Shown one piece after another: positions 52,032 through 59,892 of a stretch of 59,892 nt of DNA. The translations under genes and the position numbers were made by a program. Numbering within the stretch: the stretch's first letter is position 1; every line of letters starts with the position of its first letter. The notes beneath the pieces are model-generated. The model saw only the letters and a list, made by a program, of their open reading frames with translations. It did no database searches and was not told the DNA's origin. The stretch is from DATAXP01 sp036272935 (GTDB lineage: Bacteria; Planctomycetota; Planctomycetia; Pirellulales; PNKZ01), in assembly GCA_036272935.1 (NCBI GenBank), contig DATAXP010000074.1, positions 1 through 59,892 on the forward strand, in the 5' to 3' direction.

Positions 52032-52071
52032 GGCAACACCTCCTGCGCTGATGCCAAGCGCGATCGTCGCG

Positions 52072-53016
52072 CTAATTCTCGGTGGATTTCAAATTCGAGC
52101 GCACGCCGTCGAACGGCGATCGACCGTAGCGAACGTGCACATATTCGACCCAGGTGCGATCGACCTTTTCTGGCCAACGCGTCCCGTGGAACGACGGAGT
52201 GCCTTGCAGCACATCGAGCGGCAAATCCAGAATCCAGTCCTTCTCGCCGGGTCGCACGACCAATGCGCTCAAGGGCACCTGGTACATGCGCCCCTCAGGT
52301 TCGCCGTCAACTGCCATCGCGGCGTAGGCAATCAAACCGGTTTCAACGGCTACTGCGAAATCGTCGATGTGCCCGAGCGGCTTGTTGGCGGCGTTGATGA
52401 TGGCCACGTGCTTCAGCGCCTTGAGCGACGCGAAACGGCTTGAGGCCGTGCTCTTGCGCGGTGGCGACGCTTTGTCGCTCGTGGCCGAGGTTTTCGCGAT
52501 GCGCTCGGCACGCTTCTCCCAGTACGGCTGCTGGCCAAAGAAGGCAAAGCTGTCGGCCACCCAAGGACGGGTCACCTTCGCCAGGTTTTGGTCTGCGAGC
52601 GCGGGCGCTTCGCGTAGCCGCGCCGCGGCAATTTCGATCGTCAGATGTGTGGGCGAAGGCTGGAGCTGTACCGCCTCGACCGGCAACGCAACGCGCTTCG
52701 CCGAGCTCGGCGATCCTTGCAGCTCGATGACCAGGAATCCGACAAAACTCTCGTTCAGATCGAGCGCCACGTCGCTTACGGTTCCAAGCGTCGTCCCCTT
52801 GGCGTCGTTCACCGACAAGTTGAGCAGCGAAGCGGCTCGCGCCACAGGCCCGACTTCGGGCTCATCGTCCCGGTCGGTCGGCAGGCTCGCCTTGGCTTTT
52901 TGGGCCTCGCTCTCTTGGTTCGCAGCACTGGTTGGGGGAGCGGCAGCGCCTCGCCTGTCGGCCCCGTAGCCGGTCAGCCCCAACACCGCGAGGGCGGCGA
53001 TCAATGATCTTTTCAC
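52072..53016 (-). CDS. Secreted protein with two PRC-barrel-like domains
   Basis: From GTG 53016 the product has about 314 residues, with a signal peptide-like start (KRSLIAALAVLGLTGYG). Two PRC-barrel-type domains can be seen: the first around SLLNLSVNDAKGTTLGTVSDVALDLNESFVGFLVIEL, the second around HVAIINAANKPLGHIDDFAVAVETGLIAYAAMAVDG. Each has the small beta-barrel pattern with a G-x-L-G-x-V/I/H turn. Such domains are found in envelope stress and cytoskeleton-linked proteins; no function is assigned. It is followed by the glycine-zipper gene. The frame is open upstream to 53094, but that part is Arg/Thr-rich and lacks a signal peptide. Confidence 0.78.
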   Translation of the reverse strand: MKRSLIAALAVLGLTGYGADRRGAAAPPTSAANQESEAQKAKASLPTDRDDEPEVGPVARAASLLNLSVNDAKGTTLGTVSDVALDLNESFVGFLVIELQGSPSSAKRVALPVEAVQLQPSPTHLTIEIAAARLREAPALADQNLAKVTRPWVADSFAFFGQQPYWEKRAERIAKTSATSDKASPPRKSTASSRFASLKALKHVAIINAANKPLGHIDDFAVAVETGLIAYAAMAVDGEPEGRMYQVPLSALVVRPGEKDWILDLPLDVLQGTPSFHGTRWPEKVDRTWVEYVHVRYGRSPFDGVRSNLKSTEN

Positions 53017-53253
53017 AGTGCGCGTCTTCACGGTGCGCGTCCTCCCCCGGCCTACGGTTGCGAATTCCAGTGTGTGGGGTATCGCAAGTTGCATTCCGAA
53101 GATTCGAACCGGCGCAAAAATCCCCCGGCGGTAGTCGGATCGCGGTCGGATGGCTGCCAGGATGAATTGGCAAGAACCAAAATGCCAGCAGAGTACGCCA
53201 GACTACGCCCTTGCCGGCACCCTTGGCGATCGATCCGGCACCGCCTCTGCCAT

Positions 53254-53490
53254 TTAGGCGACCTGAATGTCGTCGACAACCGTAGCGACGCCCGTCACGT
53301 GCAGCGCACAATGGCGGCAGAGCTGTTTGTGATAGAATGATCGCAGCGTGCCGCGGATCGTCACAAGCCCGTCGCTCGCTACGACTTGGAGCCGCTGAGC
53401 GCCGGGAATATGTCGCTCGATCAAAAAGCTTGCTACGCGACGTGCCAGGTCGCCATCATTTGAAGCCCGCGTAGTGTTCGGCTCTGCCAT
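53254..53490 (-). CDS. BON domain protein
   Basis: The 78-aa product is a single BON domain: LARRVASFLIERHIPGAQRL then VVASDGLVTIRGTLRSFYHKQLC and GVATVVDDIQV, the usual alpha-beta fold with the VTIRG turn. BON domains bind phospholipids in envelope proteins, but this one has no signal peptide, so a cytoplasmic role is likelier. It belongs to the group of small stress-type genes in this region. Confidence 0.88.
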   Translation of the reverse strand: MAEPNTTRASNDGDLARRVASFLIERHIPGAQRLQVVASDGLVTIRGTLRSFYHKQLCRHCALHVTGVATVVDDIQVA

Positions 53491-53694
53491 GGATATCCAA
53501 TTCTCTCTGAAAACAAGACCGTACCCCGTATCGCTTTTCTTAGGGATCGAAAAGTAGCTAACGATTGGGCACGAATCGTGCCATTCGACTTCACCGAACG
53601 CCCCAAGCCACGTAGAGGCGCGCAGGCCAAGAACGTTCGCCCGGTTCAGTGGCGCGTCGCTGCTCCGGCGCGAAAGGAAATAAGGAGAACTCCG

Positions 53695-54066
53695 GTGGCA
53701 GGATTACTACTAGACTTGGATGCTGCCCTTGGCCGGCTTGGGGGGAACCGCGACCTGCTTGGCGAGATTAGCCAGTTTTATCTGGAAGATGCTCCTGGAC
53801 TGCTCGAACAGGTCCGCCACGGACTCAAGGAAAGGAGTGCCCCGCTCGTCGAGCGTGGCGCTCATAGTCTGAAGGGTCTCTCGGCAAGCTTCAGCGCCGA
53901 GCGGGCGGTCGAAGCCGCCCGCGAGATGGAGACCCTGGCGCGCGACGGCAATCTGGAAAAGGCCGAGAATGCCTGCCCGGCGCTTGAGGCCGAAGTGACC
54001 GCCTTGATGGACGCGCTGCGTCAGTGGCAGCGCGAGAACCTGGTCGCGCATCATCGGCCGCGATAG
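53695..54066 (+). CDS. HPt (histidine phosphotransfer) domain protein
   Basis: From GTG 53695, with AAGGAG 8 nt upstream, the product has 123 residues and a single HPt helical bundle. The phospho-accepting His57 is in ERGAHSLKGLSASF, the standard HS-L-K-G motif. Flanking helices are amphipathic (LLGEISQFYLEDAPGLLEQV, AEVTALMDALRQW). It would relay phosphate between a kinase receiver and a response regulator; the two REC-HD-GYP proteins downstream are candidate targets. The frame is open to 53578 upstream but with no start signal. Confidence 0.9.
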   Translation: MAGLLLDLDAALGRLGGNRDLLGEISQFYLEDAPGLLEQVRHGLKERSAPLVERGAHSLKGLSASFSAERAVEAAREMETLARDGNLEKAENACPALEAEVTALMDALRQWQRENLVAHHRPR

Positions 54067-54377
54067 CAGCAGCAACGCCGGAGCGGGGCTATTAGAGCGC
54101 GTTTCGCAAACGGGGTGTGGCGTCCTGTCGGGGTGCCATGTCCACGCTCGTCGTGGACATGCTCACGCAAGCGTGAGCATGGCACCCGACCTCGCCGCTA
54201 CAGCTATCTGAAAAGCGCACTAGCCGCGAGCGCCAGCGAGCGGTGTTGCACGTTGCTACTTCAGCGGCGCCCAAGACCCCTCGCTCGCGCTCGGGGCTAG
54301 GAGTTTCGCCTTTTCGCGGCCTGCGCCGCCAGCAGTTGCATCATGCTGTTGCGCGTCGGGCTGGTAGACTCTGCGTG
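54067..54377. other. 311-nt intergenic region with palindromes
   Basis: No gene was found. It holds the nested palindromes at 54127-54190 and a 23-bp imperfect inverted repeat with arms 54221-54243 and 54277-54299 (three mismatches). The stretch from 54300 to 54377 shows nothing recognisable. Confidence 0.7.
54127..54190. repeat. Nested palindromes (two shared-arm hairpins inside an outer stem)
   Basis: The 10-bp hairpins CATGTCCACG/CGTGGACATG (54137-54161) and CATGCTCACG/CGTGAGCATG (54158-54181) share a CATG, and an outer stem (54127-54140 with 54178-54190) can enclose both. Either two tandem hairpins or a three-way junction can form. It lies in the gap between the HPt gene and the HD-GYP genes. 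Confidence 0.9.
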
Positions 54378-55631
54378 CTAGCCGTCGGCGTACTGCAACT
54401 GCACGAACAAGATTTCCTGGCGGCAGTTGAAGAACGCGTCGAGCACCGCAGGGTCGAAGTACTTGCCGCGGCCTGCCTCGAGAATCCGGAAGCATTGGTC
54501 GAGCGATAACGCACTTGTCCCCGCCGGCACGCTCTTGCCTTCGGTCACTTTGCCGGTGCTGAGTGTGTCGAACACGTCGGCCACGGCGGTGATGCGTGCC
54601 TCGATCGGAATCTCGTCGCCCGACAACCCTTCGGGATAACCCGAGCCCTCCCAATGCTCGTGATGGTACATCGAGATGACCGCGGCAGTTGCCAGAATGG
54701 GCGATTCGGCTGCCTCCAGCAGTCGCGATCCAAGTTGCGTGTGGCCACGAAGCACGCTGCGATCGTGCGTCGAAAGCTTCTCGCGCGCAGCGCGTTCGTC
54801 TTTTTGGTTGCCGGCGCCAGCCGGCTGCATTTGCCGCAAGATGGCATCGGGGACGCCGATCTTGCCGATGTCGTGCAACTGCGCCGCCTGCTCGATCACA
54901 TCCAGCACTTCCCCCTGCCAGCCGAGCGCGCGAGCAATCAGCCGCGCGTAGCGGCCCACGCGCGTCACGTGATGGCCGGTATCGTCGTCACGGAATTCGG
55001 CCACGCGGGCCAGGCAGCGAATGACTTCCTTGCGCGAGCGAATCAGCTCGGCAGTTCGCCGCAGCACTTCGCCTTCCAATTCGCGCGAGTAGTTTCGCAG
55101 ATGGTCGTAATGCTGTTTGACCAGCAGCACGTTGCGAATTCGTGGAATCAGCTCGACCGGCTCCAAGGGCTTGCCCAGGAAATCGGTCGCTCCCAGCTCG
55201 AGCGCCTCGTTGCGGATGTCTTTATCGTTGCTGGCCGTCAGCACGACGACGAAAATCCGGCCTCGCCGCAGCTCGCTTTGCAATTGCCTGAGAATATCGA
55301 GTCCGCTGACGCACGGCATCATGATATCGAGCAGCAGCAGGTCGGGCTGTTCGCTGGCGACCAGCGCCATCGCCTCGCTGGAATCGCTGCACGTCACGAA
55401 GTTCTCGTAACCTTCCAGCGACAAATACTTCTTGACGATCTGGATGTTGATCGGTTCGTCGTCGACGATCATCACCTTGGCGCGACGCACTGCCGCTCGG
55501 TCGCTCGTCGCCCGGTCGCTCGCCGTGCGAGCCTGCGTCGCCGCCGTCGTCGCGGCTGGGGCATTGACCATGGCCTGCGCTGGTTCCGAGCTATCGGACG
55601 GTGGCGCAGTGATCGAAGCGGAATCCGTCAT
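54378..55631 (-). CDS. REC-HD-GYP response regulator (c-di-GMP phosphodiesterase type)
   Basis: From ATG 55631 (MTDSASITAP) the product has 417 residues: an Ala/Thr/Pro-rich N-terminal linker, a receiver domain with phospho-acceptor Asp102 (LLLLDIMMPCVSG) and the Lys in GKPLEP, a coiled helix (ELEGEVLRRTAELIRSRKEVIRCLA), and an HD-GYP domain. Its metal and catalytic motifs are HD at 253-254 (QLHDIGKIG) and GYP near 331-333 (HHEHWEGSGYPEGLSG), with DEIPIEARITAVADVFDTL after it. HD-GYP proteins open c-di-GMP to GMP. The region between the HD and GYP parts has an extra Ala/Lys-rich stretch. It is a close duplicate of the next gene upstream. Confidence 0.93.
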   Translation of the reverse strand: MTDSASITAPPSDSSEPAQAMVNAPAATTAATQARTASDRATSDRAAVRRAKVMIVDDEPINIQIVKKYLSLEGYENFVTCSDSSEAMALVASEQPDLLLLDIMMPCVSGLDILRQLQSELRRGRIFVVVLTASNDKDIRNEALELGATDFLGKPLEPVELIPRIRNVLLVKQHYDHLRNYSRELEGEVLRRTAELIRSRKEVIRCLARVAEFRDDDTGHHVTRVGRYARLIARALGWQGEVLDVIEQAAQLHDIGKIGVPDAILRQMQPAGAGNQKDERAAREKLSTHDRSVLRGHTQLGSRLLEAAESPILATAAVISMYHHEHWEGSGYPEGLSGDEIPIEARITAVADVFDTLSTGKVTEGKSVPAGTSALSLDQCFRILEAGRGKYFDPAVLDAFFNCRQEILFVQLQYADG

Positions 55632-55974
55632 GGTTCTATTCCCAACAAGTACGGAGAAGAACACGATCTCACGATGTCGACCCTAAGGCGGCCATCACGG
55701 CTCAGTCGGTACGACTCTACGCAGCCTTTGTGCCAGACACGGAAGATTAGCTCCGTGCAAGCAATCCCCGCCCGGGTCGAGAGAAAAGAGAGTCGGACGG
55801 CGCCGATCGCGTGGTCGTACACCGGCATAAACCGCATAAACGGAACATGGGCTGCCGTCGGCGGTTCTCTGAATCCAATAACTCTGCGAGTGTTCTGCTA
55901 GTCCGGAAGCCCGGCGGAACTGCCCCACTGCCGCTTGCCAGCCCATCAAGTTCCGCGATTACTTCCGCGGCTGG
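55632..55974 (-). promoter_or_regulatory. Leader region of the first HD-GYP gene, related to the second leader
   Basis: The 343-nt gap before ATG 55631 has short direct repeats of TTTATGC near 55830-55850 and, nearer to the gene, a stem-loop CGGAGCTAATCTTCCG (minus strand). Parallel elements lie at 57220-57431 in front of the paralogue, so this looks like a conserved leader or promoter region. No gene is seen. Confidence 0.5.
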
Positions 55975-57219
55975 TCATGCATCGGCGTACTCTAGCCGCA
56001 CGAACAAGATTTCCTGGCGGCAGTCGAAGAACGCATCGAGCACCGCGGGATCGAAGTATTTTCCTCGCCCTGCTTCGAGAATTTGAAAGCATTGGTCGAG
56101 ATTCAGCGAGCCGAGGGGAGCAGCGGCGTGATGGTCGCGCGAGCCTTTGGTGCTCAGCGTGTCGAACACGTCAGCCACGGCGGTGATTCGTGCCTCGATT
56201 GGGATCTGCTCGCCGCAGAGCCCCTCGGGATAGCCCGAGCCGTCCCAGTGCTCGTGATGGTACAGCGAGATGACCGCGGCGGTGGCCAGGATCGGCGACT
56301 CGACCGTGGACAGCAGCCTTGATCCCAATTGCGTGTGCAGCGGAAACGCGTCGGAATCGTGGGCCGCCAGCCATGCCGCCGAGGCAGGGGCATTGGTCGG
56401 TTTTGCGTTGCCGGCCGTCGCAGGTTGGTTTCGTTCCAGCGTCGCATCGGGAAGGCCAATCTTGCCGACATCATGCAGTTGAGCAGCCTGCTCGAGCACG
56501 TCTAAAGCTTCACCCTGCCAGCCGAGCGCGCGCGCGATCAGCCTTGCATAGCGACCGACGCGCGTCACGTGATGGCCCATGCCATCGTTGCGGAACTCAG
56601 CGACCTGGGCCAGGCAACGAATAATCTCTTTGCGCGAGCGAATCAGCTCGGCAGTCCGCCGCAACACTTCGTTCTCCAGATCGCGAGCGTAGTTTCGCAG
56701 CCGATCGTGATGCTGCTTGAGTTGCACCACGTTGCGTATCCGCGGAATCAGTTCGACAGGCTCCAAGGGTTTGCTCAGAAAATCGGTCGCTCCCAGCTCC
56801 AGCGCCAATTTGCGGATTTCCTTGTCGTTGCTGGCCGTGAGGACAATGACGAGAATCCGGCCCCGGCGCAGCTCGCTTTGCAATTGTCTGAGAATGTCGA
56901 TCCCGCTAACGCGCGGCATGAAGATATCGAGCAGCAACAGGTCGGGCTGCTCGCGGCCAATCGCCGCCATGACCTCGCTCGAATCGCTGCAGGTCACGAA
57001 GTTTTCATACCCTTCCAGCGCCAGATACCTCTTCACCACGTGGATATTGATCGGCTCGTCGTCGACGATCATCACCTTGGCGCGCCGCAGCGCCGCGCGA
57101 TCGATCGTGCGATCCTCCGGCTCCGCCGTCGCCGCCTCGGCAACGTTGACGACGGCTTGCGTCAGTCTCGATCCATCCACATCCGTCGTTGGCGCGCTCA
57201 GCGAACCGGTATCCGTCAT
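55975..57219 (-). CDS. REC-HD-GYP response regulator, tandem paralogue
   Basis: The 414-aa product has the same layout as the following gene: receiver with Asp98 (LLLLDIFMPRVSG) and Lys in SKPLEP, a coiled helix, and HD-GYP with QLHDVGKIGLPD and HHEHWDGSGYPEGLCG. Identity to the paralogue is high along the receiver and HD-GYP parts but low in the first 40 residues and in the linker between the HD and GYP halves. It starts MTDTGSLSAP, almost the same as the paralogue start, so the duplication includes the start region. It should be a phosphorylation-controlled c-di-GMP phosphodiesterase. Confidence 0.93.
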   Translation of the reverse strand: MTDTGSLSAPTTDVDGSRLTQAVVNVAEAATAEPEDRTIDRAALRRAKVMIVDDEPINIHVVKRYLALEGYENFVTCSDSSEVMAAIGREQPDLLLLDIFMPRVSGIDILRQLQSELRRGRILVIVLTASNDKEIRKLALELGATDFLSKPLEPVELIPRIRNVVQLKQHHDRLRNYARDLENEVLRRTAELIRSRKEIIRCLAQVAEFRNDGMGHHVTRVGRYARLIARALGWQGEALDVLEQAAQLHDVGKIGLPDATLERNQPATAGNAKPTNAPASAAWLAAHDSDAFPLHTQLGSRLLSTVESPILATAAVISLYHHEHWDGSGYPEGLCGEQIPIEARITAVADVFDTLSTKGSRDHHAAAPLGSLNLDQCFQILEAGRGKYFDPAVLDAFFDCRQEILFVRLEYADA

Positions 57220-57431
57220 GATTCAGTCCAGCCACATGCCCAAGGTGCTACAAACCACCGGTTTCCAACACTCCAAACACGCAAACTCTCGCGCCGCACA
57301 CAGGAAGGTTAGCTTCCGCGCATGCATCGGTTGGCCGGGAATAAGGGAAAGGAGAGTCGACGGCGACTCCTTGCGCGTGGGGGAAGAATGATGCAGACCG
57401 ATCTCGAAACCGTACAAACGGTATAAACAGA
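57220..57431 (-). promoter_or_regulatory. Leader region of the second HD-GYP gene, related to the first leader
   Basis: On the minus strand it contains TGTTTATACCGTTTGTACGG, then a segment GACTCTCCTTTCCC, then the stem-loop GGAAGCTAACCTTCC, matching elements at 55632-55840 in the same order. Shared order and sequence in front of a duplicated gene suggest a regulatory role. Confidence 0.5.
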
Positions 57432-57468
57432 CCGCGCGAAGGCTGCGGCGTGCGGCGGCCGTGATCGG

Positions 57469-58728
57469 CTAGTCCGGCAGCTCGACACGGTACAGGTGCG
57501 ACCGCGAACGCAAGATCAGCGCTTTGCCGACCACCGCCGGCGAGGCCATGAATCCATCGCCAAGCTGATTGTCGGCCAGCAACTCGTATTTCGTCGCCGG
57601 GGCGATCACCGGCGACCGGCCTTCCTGGTCGAAAAAGTAAATACGACCATCGGCAAAGATCGGCGACGCCGAAAAGTCGCCGCCGAAACGAGTCTGCCAC
57701 ACCTGCTTCGCCGTCTCGACATCGACGCACGAGGCAATGCCCGAATCGTTCACCATGAACAGCAGCTTGCCGACCAGCACGGGGGACGAACGCGTGGGCA
57801 CCACCTTCTCGTACTTCCAGAGGATGTGCGTATCGGTCACGTCCCCCTTGCCTCGCGGATCGACGGCCAGCATCTTCATGCCGCCGGCGCCGGTGTTCAA
57901 GATCAGGCGGCCATCGGCATACAACGGCGTCGCCGAGACGTTCATGCCCCCGTGACGCACGCGCCAGATTTCGTCGCCGGTGCGCGAATTGTAGGCGATC
58001 GTCGCTTCGGCGCTGGGGGCGATAAGCTGCGGCTGACCATTCACGTCGATCACGGCACACGTGCCGTAGGCCTTCTTGACGTCGCCATTGTCGATTCGGT
58101 ATTGGATGTTGCGGTCACGCTTCCAGACAGTCTTGCCGGTGCGCTTATCAAGCGCGACGACATACTGATAGTCGTATCCGTCGTAGGCGACCACCAACAG
58201 GTTCTCGAACAAGATCGGCGACGAGGCCGGGCCGCGCCAGTGGTCGCAAGGCAGGTCGAGCCGCGACCAGATCGGCTCGGCCGTAGCCGTGTCGAGACAG
58301 AACGTGCCCGTGCTGCCGAAATGGACGTAGACCCGTCCGGGCTCAATGACCGGAGTGGGCGAAGCGTGGCTGTTCATTTCGTGGGCGAACTGCGGATTTT
58401 CGATCGTGAGCAAGCGTTTCTCGTGCACGATCTTGCCGCTGGCCAGATCGACGCAGACGGCGGAGCGCTTGTCGCCTTCAGCCGTGGCGTTGGTGAACCA
58501 AATCTGATCGCCCCACACGACGGGCGACGACCATGCCTTGCCCGGAACCGCTGTCTTCCAGCGAACGTTCTTGGTTTCGCTCCACTCCAGCGGCAGGCCG
58601 GTCGCCGAGGAATGACCATCGCCATGTGGACCACGAAACCGCGGCCAGGCATCGGTCTGTTCGGCCGAACAAATCGCGGCCCAAGAAATCGTGACGCCGA
58701 CCAGCAGGGAACTTAAAACACCAGGCAT
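57469..58728 (-). CDS. Secreted PQQ-type beta-propeller protein
   Basis: The 419-aa product has a signal peptide (LSSLLVGVTISWAAICSAE) and repeated propeller blades of the PQQ_2 type: RGPHGDGHS, then KTAVPGKAWSSPVVWGDQIWFT, NSRTGDEIWRVRHGGMNVSATPLYADGRLIL and others with a W-x-x-x-G or G-x-x-W pattern. It probably is not a true PQQ dehydrogenase, since the catalytic Asp/Asn set and cofactor loop cannot be seen, but a WD40/PQQ-like binding propeller common in planctomycetes. It follows the HD-GYP gene in the same direction with about 250 bp between them, so it is likely a separate unit. Confidence 0.86.
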   Translation of the reverse strand: MPGVLSSLLVGVTISWAAICSAEQTDAWPRFRGPHGDGHSSATGLPLEWSETKNVRWKTAVPGKAWSSPVVWGDQIWFTNATAEGDKRSAVCVDLASGKIVHEKRLLTIENPQFAHEMNSHASPTPVIEPGRVYVHFGSTGTFCLDTATAEPIWSRLDLPCDHWRGPASSPILFENLLVVAYDGYDYQYVVALDKRTGKTVWKRDRNIQYRIDNGDVKKAYGTCAVIDVNGQPQLIAPSAEATIAYNSRTGDEIWRVRHGGMNVSATPLYADGRLILNTGAGGMKMLAVDPRGKGDVTDTHILWKYEKVVPTRSSPVLVGKLLFMVNDSGIASCVDVETAKQVWQTRFGGDFSASPIFADGRIYFFDQEGRSPVIAPATKYELLADNQLGDGFMASPAVVGKALILRSRSHLYRVELPD

Positions 58729-58825
58729 ACCGGCAACTCGCAGCGCTAGTCTCGCGATTGGAAAACCGACATCTGCCCATTATAGGGCACGGCGCACCCG
58801 ACGGGGGCGCTGCTGTAGCCTAACG

Positions 58826-58960
58826 GTGCTCGACTGGGTCGAGCGCCGCCTGCAAAACCCGCAGGCGATCAGGGGCTGGACGCCCGAAGAAGTCAGCAAG
58901 GTCATGGCCGCCGTCAAAGACGCGCGTGCGAAATACCTGGCCGTGGGGCAATCTCGGTAG
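58826..58960 (+). pseudogene. Short C-terminal-looking ORF remnant
   Basis: From GTG 58826 the frame encodes 44 residues (VLDWVERRLQNPQAIRGWTP...AKYLAVGQSR) that look like the C-terminal helix of a larger protein. There is no ribosome binding site, and no protein-like sequence precedes it in this frame. I do not recognise the family. Confidence 0.3.
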
Positions 58961-59012
58961 TGCCGCGAGATTCCCTGATGGCCTGTTGAAGGATTCGGAT
59001 TTCGTGCAAATG

Positions 59013-59043
59013 TTGGGTGCCACTGGCAGCTCGTCTGCCAGTG
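59013..59043. repeat. Palindromic arm shared with 38733-38764
   Basis: The 31-nt segment (TTGGGTGCCACTGGCAGCT...CCAGTG) matches the left arm of the inverted repeat at 38733-38813 with few changes and is itself partly self-complementary (CACTGGCA/TGCCAGTG). The following GGCCCGCCGCGGCGGGTGGC is a second palindrome. They lie in non-coding sequence. Confidence 0.8.
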
Positions 59044-59558
59044 TTACAGTGACTTCCGAGCAGTGGCCCGCCGCGGCGGGTGGCACCCCGAATTCAAGAG
59101 GCCGCTAGCGGCTCTTTCCCTGCGAAAAAGCGCGCTATGCAACCGAAGCACGTTCCTTGCTGCAATTGCCGCCGAGCGCGTAAACACGCCACGACGTTTG
59201 GCATTCGCGGTCGAAGCCAGTTAGAATCCAAGGGTTGCGCGAACCCCCGACAATGGGGAATGCGCGCTAGGCAGACGAAGCAATCCAATCAATAGTTGAA
59301 CTAAACCGCTCCGCGGCAACAAGCGCGCGGTGTTGAGTTTCTCTGGCAGCGCGATGGAGATTGAGCTCCGTTGCGAATCCCGCTGCGGGCAGCGCTTCGG
59401 CGCTGACGCGATTTCGTGTGCCACCCTCGCGGTCCGGTGGTGACGAAGATAACGATGATTCAACTTGCGCCCGGGATGCGCGCGAATCATTCTCGAAAGT
59501 TGAGCCCCACCCCGCTCGTATCTGGCAGGTGATTGTTTCAACTTTCGGAGATGCACCG
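59044..59558. other. 515-nt non-coding stretch near the right edge
   Basis: No convincing gene was found. The open frames here are short and show no conserved pattern. The stretch is flanked by a palindromic element on the left and a decayed recombinase gene on the right, which fits degraded mobile-element DNA. Confidence 0.5.
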
Positions 59559-59761
59559 ATGACCCCCTTGCGCCAGCGCATGCTCGATGACATGCGCCTG
59601 CGGAATCTCGCCCCGCGGACTGTCCGCGCCTACCTCGAACAAGTCTCGCAGTTCGCTCGCTATTCAGCCGCTCGCCGGAGCAGTTGGGACCGGAAGAGAT
59701 TCGCCGCTACCAACTGCATCTCACGCAAGAGAGGAAGGTCGCGTGGAGCACCGAGCTATAA
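59559..59761 (+). pseudogene. Truncated, frameshifted tyrosine recombinase (integrase N-terminal domain)
   Basis: From ATG 59559, with CGGAG just upstream, the frame reads MTPLRQRMLDDMRLRNLAPR then TVRAYLEQVSQFARYS, the SAM-like core-binding domain of tyrosine recombinases. Expected continuation (SPEQLGPEEIRRYQLHLTQE) is found in the next frame, starting about 59671 and ending at a TAA (59759-59761). A 1-nt indel near 59670 joins them. The catalytic domain with the R-H-R-Y residues is missing, so this is an inactive remnant. Confidence 0.8.
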
Positions 59762-59793
59762 CCGGAAGTTGTGGATGAGCGGAGGTTGAAGAC

Positions 59794-59854
59794 GGTGGCG
59801 TACTTGGGTTGAAATGGTTTTGCTTAAGACCTTTTTTCCCAGGAGTACGCCACC
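59794..59854. repeat. 10-bp perfect inverted repeat with 41-nt loop
   Basis: GGTGGCGTAC (59794-59803) and GTACGCCACC (59845-59854) flank a 41-nt stretch containing a run of six T (CTTTTTTCCC) and an AGGAG. The right copy ends directly at an ATG. It may be an end of a mobile element or an operator. Confidence 0.6.
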
Positions 59855-59892
59855 ATGCGAGAGCGTAATAGATCGACGGTTGCCTTGCCAGA
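59855..59892 (+). CDS. Start of a gene cut by the window edge
   Basis: The ATG at 59855 has AGGAG 9 nt upstream and encodes MRERNRSTVALP before the window ends. The product is too short to identify. Its position behind an inverted repeat and a recombinase remnant suggests a mobile-element gene. Confidence 0.4.
   Translation, partial: MRERNRSTVALP

Noticed and set aside
57469..58728. A quinoprotein dehydrogenase with active PQQ site
   Set aside because: Only the propeller blades are visible; the catalytic residues and the cofactor-binding disulfide loop could not be found.
58826..58960. A complete small gene
   Set aside because: It lacks a ribosome binding site and looks like the C-terminal end of a longer protein, so it is listed only as a remnant.

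Overview
The window is chromosomal DNA of a planctomycete, most likely of the order Pirellulales. The signs are high GC, several pairs of a PSCyt1/DUF1549/DUF1553 protein with a DUF1501 protein, secreted sulfatases, Tat-exported hydrolases, a TIGR03067-like small protein, a planctomycete-type long sigma factor with extra helix-turn-helix segments, and many intergenic palindromes built of short degenerate words. The taxonomic call is inference from gene content; no 16S gene is present.

Region 1 (1-10 kb): the end of a broken C25-like cysteine peptidase, a YhcC-type radical SAM protein, rsgA, a small secreted protein, then hflX, an SDR oxidoreductase and a ClpP-like protein without the usual catalytic Asp. 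A 14-bp tandem repeat separates these from leftward genes: a group 2 sigma-70 factor, a Uma2 protein and rpsA.

Region 2 (10-27 kb, all on the minus strand): the conserved information-processing block. In transcription order it is a long sigma factor, tRNA-Thr(TGT), tRNA-Tyr, tRNA-Gly, tRNA-Thr(GGT), tuf, tRNA-Trp, secE, nusG, rplK, rplA, rplJ, rplL, rpoB, three small non-standard genes, rpoC, and a strong intrinsic terminator. The tRNA-tuf order matches the classic bacterial thrU-tyrU-glyT-thrT-tufB block. The three genes between rpoB and rpoC are the most unusual thing here: a 102-aa unknown protein, a 196-aa protein with an alkyltransferase-like (YbaZ/Atl1-type) domain lacking the Cys/Trp signature, and a frameshifted ~106-aa protein. 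Parts of this insert have clearly lower GC than rpoB.

Region 3 (27-51 kb): secreted and envelope functions. It holds a secreted unknown protein, a DUF3891 protein, a CHAD protein, a PilZ-like protein, a five-haem cytochrome with a PA14-like insert in an operon with a beta-propeller protein, a carboxymuconolactone-decarboxylase remnant, an isochorismatase-family hydrolase, a response regulator, then a leftward operon of two PSCyt1/DUF1501 pairs and a sulfatase. A divergent PhoD-like phosphatase plus a second sulfatase follow. The likely theme is periplasmic breakdown of sulfated or phosphorylated material with cytochrome-type redox proteins (inference).

Region 4 (51-60 kb): stress and signalling genes (a small lipoprotein, a glycine-zipper protein, PRC-barrel and BON proteins, an HPt protein, two tandem duplicated REC-HD-GYP regulators with related leaders), a PQQ-type beta-propeller protein, and at the right edge decayed sequence with a truncated tyrosine recombinase and a 10-bp inverted repeat in front of a gene that runs off the window.
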